A stretch of DNA of 42,680 nt, taken from contig CANGRI010000003.1 in the NCBI GenBank assembly GCA_947456525.1, forward strand, positions 1 to 42,680. Reading direction: 5' to 3'. Positions 28,926 to 37,237 of the stretch are shown piece by piece. The DNA is from Opitutia bacterium (GTDB lineage: Bacteria; Verrucomicrobiota; Verrucomicrobiia; Opitutales; UBA953). Position 1 is the stretch's first letter, and each line of letters begins with the position of its first letter. The notes under the pieces were generated by a model that was not told the origin of the DNA, searched no databases, and saw nothing but the letters and a program-made list of their open reading frames with translations. A program made the position numbers and the translations under genes.

Positions 28926-30723
28926 ATGCCCGCGACTTGGCGCCGTCGAAATCGTGGTACTCCAGGAACTGCCGGGCGCCGTCGTCGCCCATGTAGGCGG
29001 CCAGGAGCTTCGGATCGGTCTGGGTCAGGTCCACGACGATCAGTCCGTCGAGGCAGCCGCCGAAACCTTCGTCGACATTGAAGGCGATGAGGCGCCCGTT
29101 GAGCTTGAGGTAATGCTTCAGAAGCACGGGCACGGCCTTGGCGTCCGGCTCAAGGTCGCTGACCAGGCTGGAGACATGCTCGAGGTCGAACGCGCACCGT
29201 TGCAGGACGTCCAGATCCGTGTCGCGCAGGCTCATCGAGCGCGGAGGATTCTTCGCCCGGACCAGCGGCAGGAGGTCGTCGGCCGAGCGGTTGTTCTTGA
29301 GATACGAAAGGATGAGTTCCTTGGAAGCCTGGCCATACTCGGGATTGATGCTCACCGGGCCGAACAGGAGGTGATACTTAGGGAAGCGGACGACGTAACG
29401 TCCGATGCCGCGCCAGAGCAGCGGAAGGCTGGTGGGCTTGCGCTGGTACTCCTGACGGATGAAGGAACGACCCATCTCCAGGGCCGGGTCCATGCGCCGG
29501 AAGAAGTCGCCCTTGAATTCGAACAAGGTCGAGGTGTAGAGGCCGTGCTTACCTTGCAGCGGCAGGATACGGTCGGTCGGGCCGAGACGATACCCGCCGA
29601 CGATGACCGAAGCCTTGTCGTCCCAGAGGACCATCTGGTCATACCAGGCGTCGAAGGGGTCGAGATCGCAGTCGAGGCCCGTGCCTTCGGAGACGGAGCG
29701 GAAGGTCGTCTCGCGCAGACGGCCGATCTCGCGCAGAGTATGAGGCAGATCCTTGCCGAGGAAGCGGTAGACCTTGAAATCGCCGCTGGTCAGCAGCAGG
29801 TCCTCGGGAGGCAGGCTCTGCAGTTCCGCCCGCAGCAGCAAAGGATTCACCGGCGGGATGATCGGGGCCTGCGGCGCGGTGGGCTTGGCGGCCGAAGGCT
29901 TCTCCCGCTCGCCGCGACTGGACAACAGCTCGCAACGTAGGCGCAGGAAGCTCGTCGCCTCGTCGTCATCGGGATGATCGGCCAGCTGCGCCGGCGTCAC
30001 CGGATTGGCGGTGCGCAGCTTGATCACTTTGCCGCGGTGGTGCAGGAACTCGCGCAGCAGGAGCATCGTGCGGAGGCGCGGATGCGCGAGGCCCAGCGAC
30101 TGGAAAAGACCGGAGTTGCGCCCTTCGATCCGGAGCGGGAGCAAGGCAGCCCCGACCTTGCGGGCCATGCGGACGACCTGCGGCGACCAGACCGGATCCG
30201 TCACCCGACGAGACCTGAGGTCGAGGCTCGAGACCTCGCCTGCCGGGAACGTCAGGATGCAACCGCCGGCGCGGAGATGCGACAGGATGCGACGGGTGCC
30301 GGCGACGTTGCCGACGTCGGCGGAAGCAGGGTCGAAGGGATTGACCTCGATCAGCCACGGGCGGATGCCGGGGATCTGACTCAGCCAGCGGTTGCCGACG
30401 ACCAACGCATCCGGACGGGCACGCAGGAGGAAATCCATCGCCACCAATCCGTCCGCCAAGCCATGCGGATGGTTGGCGACCACGATGAGCGGACCCGACT
30501 TGGGGATGCGCGCCAGACACTGATCGCTCCAGACATTGCTCAGGCCGGCCTGCTCCATCGCCGAGGTGAAGAAATCCGGCCGGCCGGCGGCATGGATCCG
30601 GGCCAGGAAGGCGTCGAAGGCGCGCACCTTGAAGAAACGATCCAGGGCGGGTTCGGCCCAGGCGAGGGGGCCGAGGTTTTCCTTCAGGGTGGCGGTGTTG
30701 CTGGGGGCGCTCTGCGGTGACAT
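28924..30723 (-). CDS. OlsF-like bifunctional acyltransferase (ornithine/amino-lipid synthase)
   Basis: A 599-residue fusion of two acyltransferases. Residues about 20-270 form a PlsC-like domain with the NHPHGLADG motif (His85, Asp91) and FPAGEVSS at 159-166, as in OlsA-type enzymes. After a proline-rich linker (about 270-305) comes a GNAT-like domain of the OlsB/hemolysin type (FRSVSEGTGLDCDLDPFDAWYD, later EMGRSFIRQEYQRK). This architecture is that of OlsF, which makes ornithine lipids by itself: the C-terminal half N-acylates the amino acid and the N-terminal half O-acylates the product. The head group cannot be told from sequence. The ATG at 30723 is preferred over GTG at 30741, which lies in a hairpin. 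Confidence 0.83.
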   Translation of the reverse strand: MSPQSAPSNTATLKENLGPLAWAEPALDRFFKVRAFDAFLARIHAAGRPDFFTSAMEQAGLSNVWSDQCLARIPKSGPLIVVANHPHGLADGLVAMDFLLRARPDALVVGNRWLSQIPGIRPWLIEVNPFDPASADVGNVAGTRRILSHLRAGGCILTFPAGEVSSLDLRSRRVTDPVWSPQVVRMARKVGAALLPLRIEGRNSGLFQSLGLAHPRLRTMLLLREFLHHRGKVIKLRTANPVTPAQLADHPDDDEATSFLRLRCELLSSRGEREKPSAAKPTAPQAPIIPPVNPLLLRAELQSLPPEDLLLTSGDFKVYRFLGKDLPHTLREIGRLRETTFRSVSEGTGLDCDLDPFDAWYDQMVLWDDKASVIVGGYRLGPTDRILPLQGKHGLYTSTLFEFKGDFFRRMDPALEMGRSFIRQEYQRKPTSLPLLWRGIGRYVVRFPKYHLLFGPVSINPEYGQASKELILSYLKNNRSADDLLPLVRAKNPPRSMSLRDTDLDVLQRCAFDLEHVSSLVSDLEPDAKAVPVLLKHYLKLNGRLIAFNVDEGFGGCLDGLIVVDLTQTDPKLLAAYMGDDGARQFLEYHDFDGAKSRA

Positions 30724-30725
30724 CT

Positions 30726-30741
30726 GTGGCAAGCATGCCAC
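30726..30741 (-). promoter_or_regulatory. Hairpin two bases before the OlsF-like start codon
   Basis: GTGGCA-TGCT-TGCCAC on the minus strand forms a perfect 6-bp stem with a 4-base loop, ending two bases before the ATG. It occupies the place where a ribosome-binding site would be. It could be an operator dyad or an RNA structure; there is no direct evidence for either. Confidence 0.4.
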
Positions 30742-30783
30742 GGATGTGCGAACGGACGGGGGCTAACCCGTGACAATGTCGTG

Positions 30784-31587
30784 TCAAACGGCGGCGAAGC
30801 CGAAGAACTCCCGCGCGTTCCGCGTGGCGACTTCGGCGACCTCGTCCGCCGGCAATCCGAGCAATTCGGCCGCCTTCGCGCAGATCTCCGGAAGATAAGC
30901 CGGCGTATTTTCCTTACCGCGGACCGACTGCGGGGCGAGGTAAGGCGAATCGGTCTCGAGCATCAGCCGGGCCAGGCCCTGAGCCTTGAGCGCCTGGCGG
31001 ATGTCTTCCGACTTGGCGTAGGTGATGATGCCGGTGAAGGACGCGCGGCCGCCGCGCTGGTTGAGCTGGCGGACCTGCTCGGGGCCTTCGACGAAGCAGT
31101 GGAAGACGACCTTGCGCCAATCCACGCCGCTGGCGTCAATCAAGCGGACACAATCATCGAACGCATGGCGCGAATGGATGACCACCGGGCAGCCGAACTG
31201 ATAGGCGAGCGAGAGCTGGCGACGAAACGCTTCCTGCTGCCAGCCCTTGATGCGGTCGGCTTCGGCGACGTCGGCCGGCAGGCGGAAGTAATCGAGGCCG
31301 ATCTCGCCGAGGGCGGCCGGATGCGTGCGGTCGGCGAAGTAGGGCGAGATCGCGGCGACGGTCTCCTCCCAGCCCTCTTCGACGTGGCACGGATGCAGGC
31401 CGACCGTGTGACGGAAGAAATCAGGCTGCGCGGCCGCGAGGTCACGGTAGTCGGACCAATCCTTGAGGTCGGTCCCGATGGCGACGACGCCTTCGACGCC
31501 GGCGGCGCGGCATTCCGCCACCCAAGCGGCGAGACGGCCGGCCTTGAGGGCGTATTCGGGGTGACAATGGGAGTCCAGCAGGCGCAC
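30784..31587 (-). CDS. TatD family metal-dependent DNase/hydrolase
   Basis: A 267-residue TIM-barrel hydrolase of the amidohydrolase superfamily. The metal-binding HxH is DSHCHP at 5-10; GLHPCHVEE, VVIHSRHAFDD, VFHCFVEG and LETDSPYLAPQSVRGKENTP are all at their expected places. TatD enzymes have 3'-5' exonuclease activity and are linked to DNA repair and protein quality control, despite the name. The start is GTG at 31587. It is 60 bp upstream of the OlsF-like gene on the same strand and divergent from the EVE gene. Confidence 0.92.
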   Translation of the reverse strand: MRLLDSHCHPEYALKAGRLAAWVAECRAAGVEGVVAIGTDLKDWSDYRDLAAAQPDFFRHTVGLHPCHVEEGWEETVAAISPYFADRTHPAALGEIGLDYFRLPADVAEADRIKGWQQEAFRRQLSLAYQFGCPVVIHSRHAFDDCVRLIDASGVDWRKVVFHCFVEGPEQVRQLNQRGGRASFTGIITYAKSEDIRQALKAQGLARLMLETDSPYLAPQSVRGKENTPAYLPEICAKAAELLGLPADEVAEVATRNAREFFGFAAV

Positions 31588-31670
31588 GGGGTGATTAGGC
31601 CCCCCGGAAACGAAAGCGCAAGACCACAGCCCTGCCTTGAAAAAGCCGCCCTGTCCTGCACGTTGACCGC

Positions 31671-32132
31671 ATGCACCATTGGCTGATGAAGTCCGAACCC
31701 GACGAGTTCTCCTTCCAGGAACTCGAACGCAAGGGCAAGGAACCGTGGACCGGAGTGCGGAATTATCAGGCGCGTAACTTCATGCGCTCGGCCAAGGTCG
31801 GAGACCTCGTGCTGTTCTATCACTCGAACTGCGACGAGCCCGGCATCATCGGCGTGGCCAAGGTCTCCAAGGAAGCCTTCGACGACCCCACGCAGTTCGA
31901 ACCGAAGTCCGATTACTACGACGCGAAGTCGACCCGGGACAATCCGCGCTGGAGCTGCATCGAGGTCTCCTTCCACCAGGCCTTCAAGCGGCTCGTCTCC
32001 CTGCCCGACCTGCGCGACTGCGCGGCGCTCAAGGACATGCTCATCCTGCGTCCTGGCAACCGACTGTCCGTCACGCCGGTGACCGCCGCCGAGTTCAAGG
32101 CGATCGCCGGACTGGGCGGAATCAGGAAGTAG
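31671..32132 (+). CDS. EVE-domain protein (THYN1-like)
   Basis: A 153-residue single-domain protein. The opening HHWLMKSEPDEFSFQEL, then WTGVRNYQARNFMR and GDLVLFYHSN are diagnostic of the EVE domain, a PUA-like fold that binds modified bases in DNA or RNA. The standalone bacterial form has no known essential role; association with restriction systems is seen in other genomes, but none is encoded here. Its last 11 bp overlap the 3' end of the convergent MFS gene. The ATG at 31671 is the only sensible start; no Shine-Dalgarno is present. Confidence 0.92.
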   Translation: MHHWLMKSEPDEFSFQELERKGKEPWTGVRNYQARNFMRSAKVGDLVLFYHSNCDEPGIIGVAKVSKEAFDDPTQFEPKSDYYDAKSTRDNPRWSCIEVSFHQAFKRLVSLPDLRDCAALKDMLILRPGNRLSVTPVTAAEFKAIAGLGGIRK

Positions 32133-33384
32133 CCTCTGCGGTCGGCAGCCACATCGCCAAGATCGCGGCGGGCAGGAACAGGAAGGAAGCGTACAGCAGC
32201 ACCGAGCTGAAGTCACCGACCTTGGCGAAGATGCCGAAGAAGACCGTCCCGGCGGCCGCGAAGACGCGTCCGATGTTATAGCTGAAACCCGCGCCGGTCG
32301 TCCGGAGCAAGGTCGGGAACAGCGGCGGCAGCGCCATCGTGAAGAGACCGAAGACGCCCTGACAGAAGCCCACCCCGGCGTAGAGCACGTAGGTCACGCC
32401 GAGGCTCCAGGGAAAGGCGAAGGCGAGCGCCATCAGGATGAAGTAGGCGCCGAAGAACGCGGCGAGGGCCCGGCGATAGCCGAAACGCTGGGCCGCCCAG
32501 CCGGAGGCGAAGTTCCCGACGACCGAGGCGGAGATCACCCAGAAGAGCGCCGTCGAGACCACCCGGGCCTTGGCTTCGGGCGAACCGTCGACGACGGCGG
32601 GATGCGAGCGGATGAATGCCTGCTGCCAGAACATGAAACACCAATGACCGGTCAGGGAGATCGCGCAGAGCAACGAGGCGACGAAGGTCGTGCGGCGGAT
32701 ATCGCGCCCGAACAGGGCGGACATCGAAGGCGCTTCACGTCTGTCCTTCTCCGCCGACCACTCGGCGGTCTCGGGGACTTCCTTGCGGATCCACAGGGTG
32801 ACGAACGCCGGCAGCACTCCGATGAGGAAGACCCAGCGCGGCTGGTAGCCCTGGACATGCTGCAGGATGAAGACCGCGGCGATGGCGGCCAGGATGCCGA
32901 AATTCACCGCGCACTGCAGCACCGCGGCGATCCAGGGGCGCCATTTCTTGGGCCAGGTCTCGGAAAGCAGCGAAGCGCCGACGGCCCATTCGCCGCCGAT
33001 GCCGAGAGCGGCGAGGAAGCGGAAGATCATCAGCTGCCACCAGGTGTGCGCGAAGAACGAAAGCCCGGTGAAGAGCGCGTAAGTGAGGATCGTCAGGACG
33101 AGCGTGCGGCTGCGACCAAGGCGATCGCCGATGACGCCGAAGAACGCCCCGCCCAAGGCCCAGCCGAGCAGGAAGGCGGCCTGGACGATCGCGCCATAAC
33201 GGGCCACGTCCGGGTCGGACTCCTTGGTCATGAGGAGCTCGGCCACGAAGACGGTGGCGACAAGCGTGTAGAGGTGCAGGTCGAGCCCGTCGAAGAACCA
33301 GCCGAGCCAGGCCGCGAAGCCCGACTTCTTCTGATGGGTGGAAAGCTCGCTCCACTTCGTGGCCTCGGCGGGGGTCTCGCTCAT
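32122..33384 (-). CDS. MFS transporter, acid:H+ symporter type
   Basis: A 420-residue, 12-helix membrane protein. The FDGLDLHLYTLVA segment in helix 1, GDRLGRSRTL after helix 2 and GIGGEWAVGASLLSETWP in helix 4 place it in the AAHS/sialate-type branch of the major facilitator superfamily, which carries aromatic or sugar acids with protons. It resembles the transporter at 35865-37181 in the same motifs, so the two are paralogues. It is downstream of ThuA (66 bp, with a hairpin between). Substrate unknown. Confidence 0.85.
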   Translation of the reverse strand: MSETPAEATKWSELSTHQKKSGFAAWLGWFFDGLDLHLYTLVATVFVAELLMTKESDPDVARYGAIVQAAFLLGWALGGAFFGVIGDRLGRSRTLVLTILTYALFTGLSFFAHTWWQLMIFRFLAALGIGGEWAVGASLLSETWPKKWRPWIAAVLQCAVNFGILAAIAAVFILQHVQGYQPRWVFLIGVLPAFVTLWIRKEVPETAEWSAEKDRREAPSMSALFGRDIRRTTFVASLLCAISLTGHWCFMFWQQAFIRSHPAVVDGSPEAKARVVSTALFWVISASVVGNFASGWAAQRFGYRRALAAFFGAYFILMALAFAFPWSLGVTYVLYAGVGFCQGVFGLFTMALPPLFPTLLRTTGAGFSYNIGRVFAAAGTVFFGIFAKVGDFSSVLLYASFLFLPAAILAMWLPTAEATS

Positions 33385-33407
33385 GGGGAGACACTTGAAA
33401 CCGCCTA

Positions 33408-33438
33408 GAAATTAGCAAGGCGGGCTTTGCGGCCCGCC
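33408..33438 (-). terminator. Terminator-like hairpin after the ThuA gene
   Basis: GGCGGGC at 33419-33425 pairs with GCCCGCC at 33432-33438 around a 6-base loop. Read leftwards it is followed by TTGCTAATTTC, a weak T-rich tail. It would partly separate the ThuA gene from the MFS gene. Confidence 0.55.
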
Positions 33439-33450
33439 CTGCGTGAGGAC

Positions 33451-34392
33451 TTATTTCTTGGCTTCGGCCTTCTTGGCCGGCGCCTTGGCCTTGGGGGCCG
33501 GCGTCGCCGTGTAAGGCTGATTCGTCATGGCGCCCGGGGCGACCTGCAGGAGGTTGGCGGACATGTCGGGCGCCTTGGCGTCACCGTTGGCCCACTTGAG
33601 GCCTCCGATCAGGATCTGCTGGAAGGTCGGGTTGGTCCAGACGTCTTCGCGGTGGCCCATGGCGGTGTAGAAGACGCGGCCCTTGCCCTCGTTGCGGGCC
33701 CAGGTGTTGGGGTAGGCCGGGCGCTTGTAGTCGTCGCCTTCGAGGGCAGGGTCATTGAAGACGGTGAGGACGTGGATTTCCGGACGGAAGTCCTTGAGCG
33801 TGTACCATTCTTCCTGGAAGGAGAAGGAGTCGCCGACCTTCTCGAAGCCGGGGAAGGTCTTGTCGATGACCTTGTTCACGCCGACCTGCTGCTTGCCGTG
33901 GCGGATGAATTCGGCGCCGAGGAAGCAGACGTAGGCGTCGGCCTTGTCGCCGTGGTTCTTGAAACGCTCCGGACCCTTGAGGGCTTCGTTATCGGTATGG
34001 AAGGTGTCGGCGGCGGAGTGCGTGCCCACGAAACCTTTGCCGGACTTAACGAAGTCGAAGAGGGCCTGCTTGCCGGCCATGGTCATGGGCGGGTTCTTAT
34101 CGGTGCCTTCCTCGCAAAGATTGCCGGTCGTGTAGAACATCACCGAGTCGAACTGGGCGAGATACTCGGGCGAGAACTTCGAGCCGTCCTTGGAGAACAC
34201 GAACTCGATGTTGTTGGCGGCGCCGATCTCGGTGAGCTGCTTCTCGGCGAAGCTGGGCTGACCCTTCTTGTAGGAGATGACCTCGTGCTCGTAGCCCGAA
34301 GACTTGGTGAAGAAGAGGACCTTGCGCTTAGGGGCGTCGGCGGCGAACGCGCTGAGCGACAGCAGGCAGAGGAGGAGCGAGCGGAGCATCAT
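33451..34392 (-). CDS. Secreted ThuA-like protein (trehalose-utilisation family)
   Basis: A 313-residue protein: signal peptide (1-18, LSLSAFAADA) and a ThuA-like glutamine-amidotransferase fold (KVLFFTKSSGYEHEV, FDSVMFYTTGN, FVGTHSAADTF, GRVFYTAMGHREDVW). The C-terminal 25 residues are a Pro/Ala/Lys tail. ThuA proteins are linked to trehalose or keto-sugar metabolism in rhizobia, while exported homologues, which I associate with Planctomycetes and Verrucomicrobia, are of unknown role. The gene follows the enolase-like gene by 59 bp on the same strand, so it may belong to that catabolic locus. Confidence 0.85.
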   Translation of the reverse strand: MMLRSLLLCLLSLSAFAADAPKRKVLFFTKSSGYEHEVISYKKGQPSFAEKQLTEIGAANNIEFVFSKDGSKFSPEYLAQFDSVMFYTTGNLCEEGTDKNPPMTMAGKQALFDFVKSGKGFVGTHSAADTFHTDNEALKGPERFKNHGDKADAYVCFLGAEFIRHGKQQVGVNKVIDKTFPGFEKVGDSFSFQEEWYTLKDFRPEIHVLTVFNDPALEGDDYKRPAYPNTWARNEGKGRVFYTAMGHREDVWTNPTFQQILIGGLKWANGDAKAPDMSANLLQVAPGAMTNQPYTATPAPKAKAPAKKAEAKK

Positions 34393-34451
34393 GGGGGTAG
34401 GTGTCCCGTGAACAAACCCACCCCGCCCTCCGCAGGCAAGCCGATTGGGGC

Positions 34452-35858
34452 TCAGCGCCCGGCGGAACGGCGGACCGGGGGCAATTCGCGGCTGATTTCA
34501 CCGAGGCGATAGCCGAAACCGGGGCCGCGCAGGCTGGACCCGTCGACCTGACCGTCCCGCCGAGAATACAGAAGCGGATGGACCTTGGCCTCGGCCGCGG
34601 AGGCCGCGGGATAAAACTGCATCCCGTTGGTCTCCACGCCGGCGATGGTCGGAGCATGGGCCGCGAGGAGCACGTGCGTCATCTGCGCCATCATGGGATT
34701 GGTGAGATCCTGGACCATCAGCTGCATGCCGTGGGCACGAGCCCAGCAGAGGCTCAGGATCGCGCCGGTCTGCGTCTTGCAGGTCTTGAGGGCGACGCCC
34801 GTCCAGCCGAGTTCGCGGCCGAGACGGACGATGCGCCAGTCGTGCGCGCTCTCATCCAGGAAGAGCGGCATGCGCTGACTGACGGAATGGACGTCGATGG
34901 GATGCTCCTCGAGCTCATATGGAAACGGCTGCTCGACGTAGCTGAGCCGCTTCCAGAGGTCCGGAAGCTCGGCCTTCACGCGATCGAGGACGCCGTTCAC
35001 GTAGGCCGGGTCCATGACGGTGCAGTTGAAGTCGGCGGTGAAGAGTTCGACGCCGAGCGGCAGGCCGATCTCCGCGACACGCTTCAGGCGTTCGAAATCC
35101 CAAGAGGCGTCGTTGCCGCGCAGCTTCACCTTCAAGGCCTTCAGTCCGTCGGCCTTGATCCACTCGTCGAGCGAGGACGGGTAGCCATCGGCGACCTTGT
35201 TCGCGCCGGCTTCGGCGAGCGTGAGGTAATCGAGGCCGCCCACGAGATGCCAGGCGAGGAGCTTGGTCGTGACGGGCGAACGGAAGTAATCGGCGGGATA
35301 ACGCCCGGCGAAGGAGACACCCTTGGCATCGGCGGCGGGCGTGACGAACGCCGACAGGTCGCGATTCATCCACGGGGCGCAGTAGGTCGAATAGGTCGGC
35401 ACGCCGTGGGCAACGCCGTAGGCGTCATGCAAGGCGAGGTCGAAAGGCGAGCAGCAGACCAATGCGGCGAGCGTCGGGATGGCGACGCCTTCAGGGAGGC
35501 TCGCGTTGAACTTCTTCAGGACACCCGGCAGCGCCTCCTCGAGGAAGTCGTGGCCGACTTCCATCGCATGGCCGCGGGCGCCGAAAGCGGCGTATGCCTC
35601 GGTCAGCGTATCGCAAAAATCCTGCAGGGCCTTGAGACGGACGTCATAAGGCACCGGCGAGGGCCAGACCCACTGGACGCTGAGAGGGGTCTCGCCCCAC
35701 CCTTCGACCCGCGAACCATCGGCCTTCTCGACCGTGACGCAGACGCGGGCGCAGACCACGCTCGTGACGGTCTCATGGCCGAACTTGAGAGGAAGCCGCA
35801 GGGTGACCGGCAAGGCATGCCAGCGCACCGCGCGGATCTGGACGTCGCGAGGGTTCAT
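34452..35858 (-). CDS. Enolase superfamily enzyme (mandelate racemase/muconate lactonizing type), unknown substrate
   Basis: A 468-residue protein, long for the superfamily. The barrel carries Lys243/Lys245 (LKVKLRG), metal ligands Asp276 (FTADFN), Glu309 (YVEQP) and Asp335-Glu336 (FLDESAHD), and a second lysine pair in LKTCKTQTG (Lys358/Lys361). Lysines on both sides of the site are as in the muconate lactonizing/dipeptide epimerase subgroup, unlike the His-Asp dyad of glucarate dehydratase. The reaction may be dehydration, epimerisation or cycloisomerisation. It starts 6 bp after the transporter gene of the LysR locus, so it probably acts on the transported compound. Confidence 0.85.
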   Translation of the reverse strand: MNPRDVQIRAVRWHALPVTLRLPLKFGHETVTSVVCARVCVTVEKADGSRVEGWGETPLSVQWVWPSPVPYDVRLKALQDFCDTLTEAYAAFGARGHAMEVGHDFLEEALPGVLKKFNASLPEGVAIPTLAALVCCSPFDLALHDAYGVAHGVPTYSTYCAPWMNRDLSAFVTPAADAKGVSFAGRYPADYFRSPVTTKLLAWHLVGGLDYLTLAEAGANKVADGYPSSLDEWIKADGLKALKVKLRGNDASWDFERLKRVAEIGLPLGVELFTADFNCTVMDPAYVNGVLDRVKAELPDLWKRLSYVEQPFPYELEEHPIDVHSVSQRMPLFLDESAHDWRIVRLGRELGWTGVALKTCKTQTGAILSLCWARAHGMQLMVQDLTNPMMAQMTHVLLAAHAPTIAGVETNGMQFYPAASAAEAKVHPLLYSRRDGQVDGSSLRGPGFGYRLGEISRELPPVRRSAGR

Positions 35859-35864
35859 GGGAAA

Positions 35865-37181
35865 TCAGTCCTGCAAAGCCTGGCCGGAAGTCTCCTTGCC
35901 CAGGAATGCGACGAACAGGCCGGCCGCGTAGACGAGCGTGATGGCGGCGGCGGCGCTCTGGTACCCGCCGAGGCTCTTCACCAGCTGGCCGCTGAGCAGC
36001 ACGAAGGGAACAGCCACCAGCCGTCCGGTATTGTAGCAGATGCCCTGCCCCGTCGCGCGGACGCGGGTCGGAAAGAGTTCGGGCAGATACAGGGGGAAGA
36101 ATCCAAAGAAGGCGGTGGCCGTCATGCCGAGCGTGAAGACCTTCACGGCCATCACCCACGGAAAGATGTCAAAGAGCTTCGGACCGCTCCAATCGGCAGG
36201 AGTCCGGTAGATCCAGATCGTGGCGGCCAAGGCGAAGAGACAAAGCAGTTGATACCCGAGACGACGGCGGAGCTTGGCCAGCAGCAGCGGCGCCACGAAG
36301 GTGCTCGCGCAGGCGCCGACGGAGACGATGACCATCGCGAGGGCCTTGGCACGCGGATTGGCCGGGCCGGCCAGGTCGCCGATCCAGAGCGGGATCCACT
36401 GGACCGCGCCCCAGGTGCCGACGAACACGACGGAGACCATGAGGATGCCCGCCAAGGTCCCGCGGCGGAGGTCGCCGCTGAACACTTCGCCGATCCTGGA
36501 ACGCGCAGGCGCCACGGAGGCGGCCTCCTTGGCCGCGGAGCGTTCCCACTTCTCGGACTCAGGCACGAAGAGACGGATGAGCAAGGTCAGGATCGCCGGC
36601 GAAGCGCCGATGAGGAAGTGGATGCGCCAAGAGGAGCCGTCGACCGGATAGGCCAACGCCATGCAGCCCACGAAGACCATCCCGAGGTTCGCCGCCATAC
36701 CGATGAAACCCGCCATCTTGGAACGATGGCGCTCCGGCCAGGCTTCCATCACCAGCGCGACGCCGAGGGCCCATTCGCCCCCCATGCCCAAGGCGGCCAT
36801 GAAGCGAGCGGCCGCGAGATGCGAAGGACCCTGGGCGAAAAAACAGACGCCGCTGAAGATCGAATAGAACAGGATGCTGAAAGACATCGCCTTCACGCGG
36901 CCGATGCGGTCACCCAGCCAGCCGAAGGCGGCGCCCCCGAGGGCGGCGCCGACAAGGAAGGCGGAAGTGATGATACCCATCCACTCGCCGACCCAACCGT
37001 TGATCGCCTTTGCGCCCAACGTGGCGACATCGGCGGGCACCATGCTCTTGAGGGCCGGACCGGCCAGCGTGGGGAAGAGCGCCTGCTCATAACCATCCAT
37101 CATCCAGCCGAGGAAACCGGCGAGGAGGGTCATCTGCATGCCCTTGGTGATCGCTTCGCGGGTGTCTTTGGCGTCGTGCAT
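35865..37181 (-). CDS. MFS transporter of the LysR-controlled locus
   Basis: A 438-residue, 12-helix transporter. GDRIGRVKAM between helices 2 and 3, and GMGGEWALGVALVMEAWPERHRSK around helix 4, mark the same acid:H+ symporter branch as the protein at 32122-33384. GAGG at the -10 region before its ATG (GAGGCTATCCCCATG) is one of the few plausible Shine-Dalgarno sequences in the window. It lies between lysR (56 bp) and the enolase-like gene (6 bp) on the same strand, suggesting one operon importing the substrate of the locus. Confidence 0.85.
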   Translation of the reverse strand: MHDAKDTREAITKGMQMTLLAGFLGWMMDGYEQALFPTLAGPALKSMVPADVATLGAKAINGWVGEWMGIITSAFLVGAALGGAAFGWLGDRIGRVKAMSFSILFYSIFSGVCFFAQGPSHLAAARFMAALGMGGEWALGVALVMEAWPERHRSKMAGFIGMAANLGMVFVGCMALAYPVDGSSWRIHFLIGASPAILTLLIRLFVPESEKWERSAAKEAASVAPARSRIGEVFSGDLRRGTLAGILMVSVVFVGTWGAVQWIPLWIGDLAGPANPRAKALAMVIVSVGACASTFVAPLLLAKLRRRLGYQLLCLFALAATIWIYRTPADWSGPKLFDIFPWVMAVKVFTLGMTATAFFGFFPLYLPELFPTRVRATGQGICYNTGRLVAVPFVLLSGQLVKSLGGYQSAAAAITLVYAAGLFVAFLGKETSGQALQD

Positions 37182-37237
37182 GGGGATAGCCTCATCAGAA
37201 GGACTTAGCCCGAGCCTTCAAGGGGCGATTTCATCGG

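Noticed and set aside
34401-37208. 935-codon plus-strand frame opposite the enolase-like and MFS genes
   Set aside because: Antisense shadow; both minus-strand proteins have clear family motifs.
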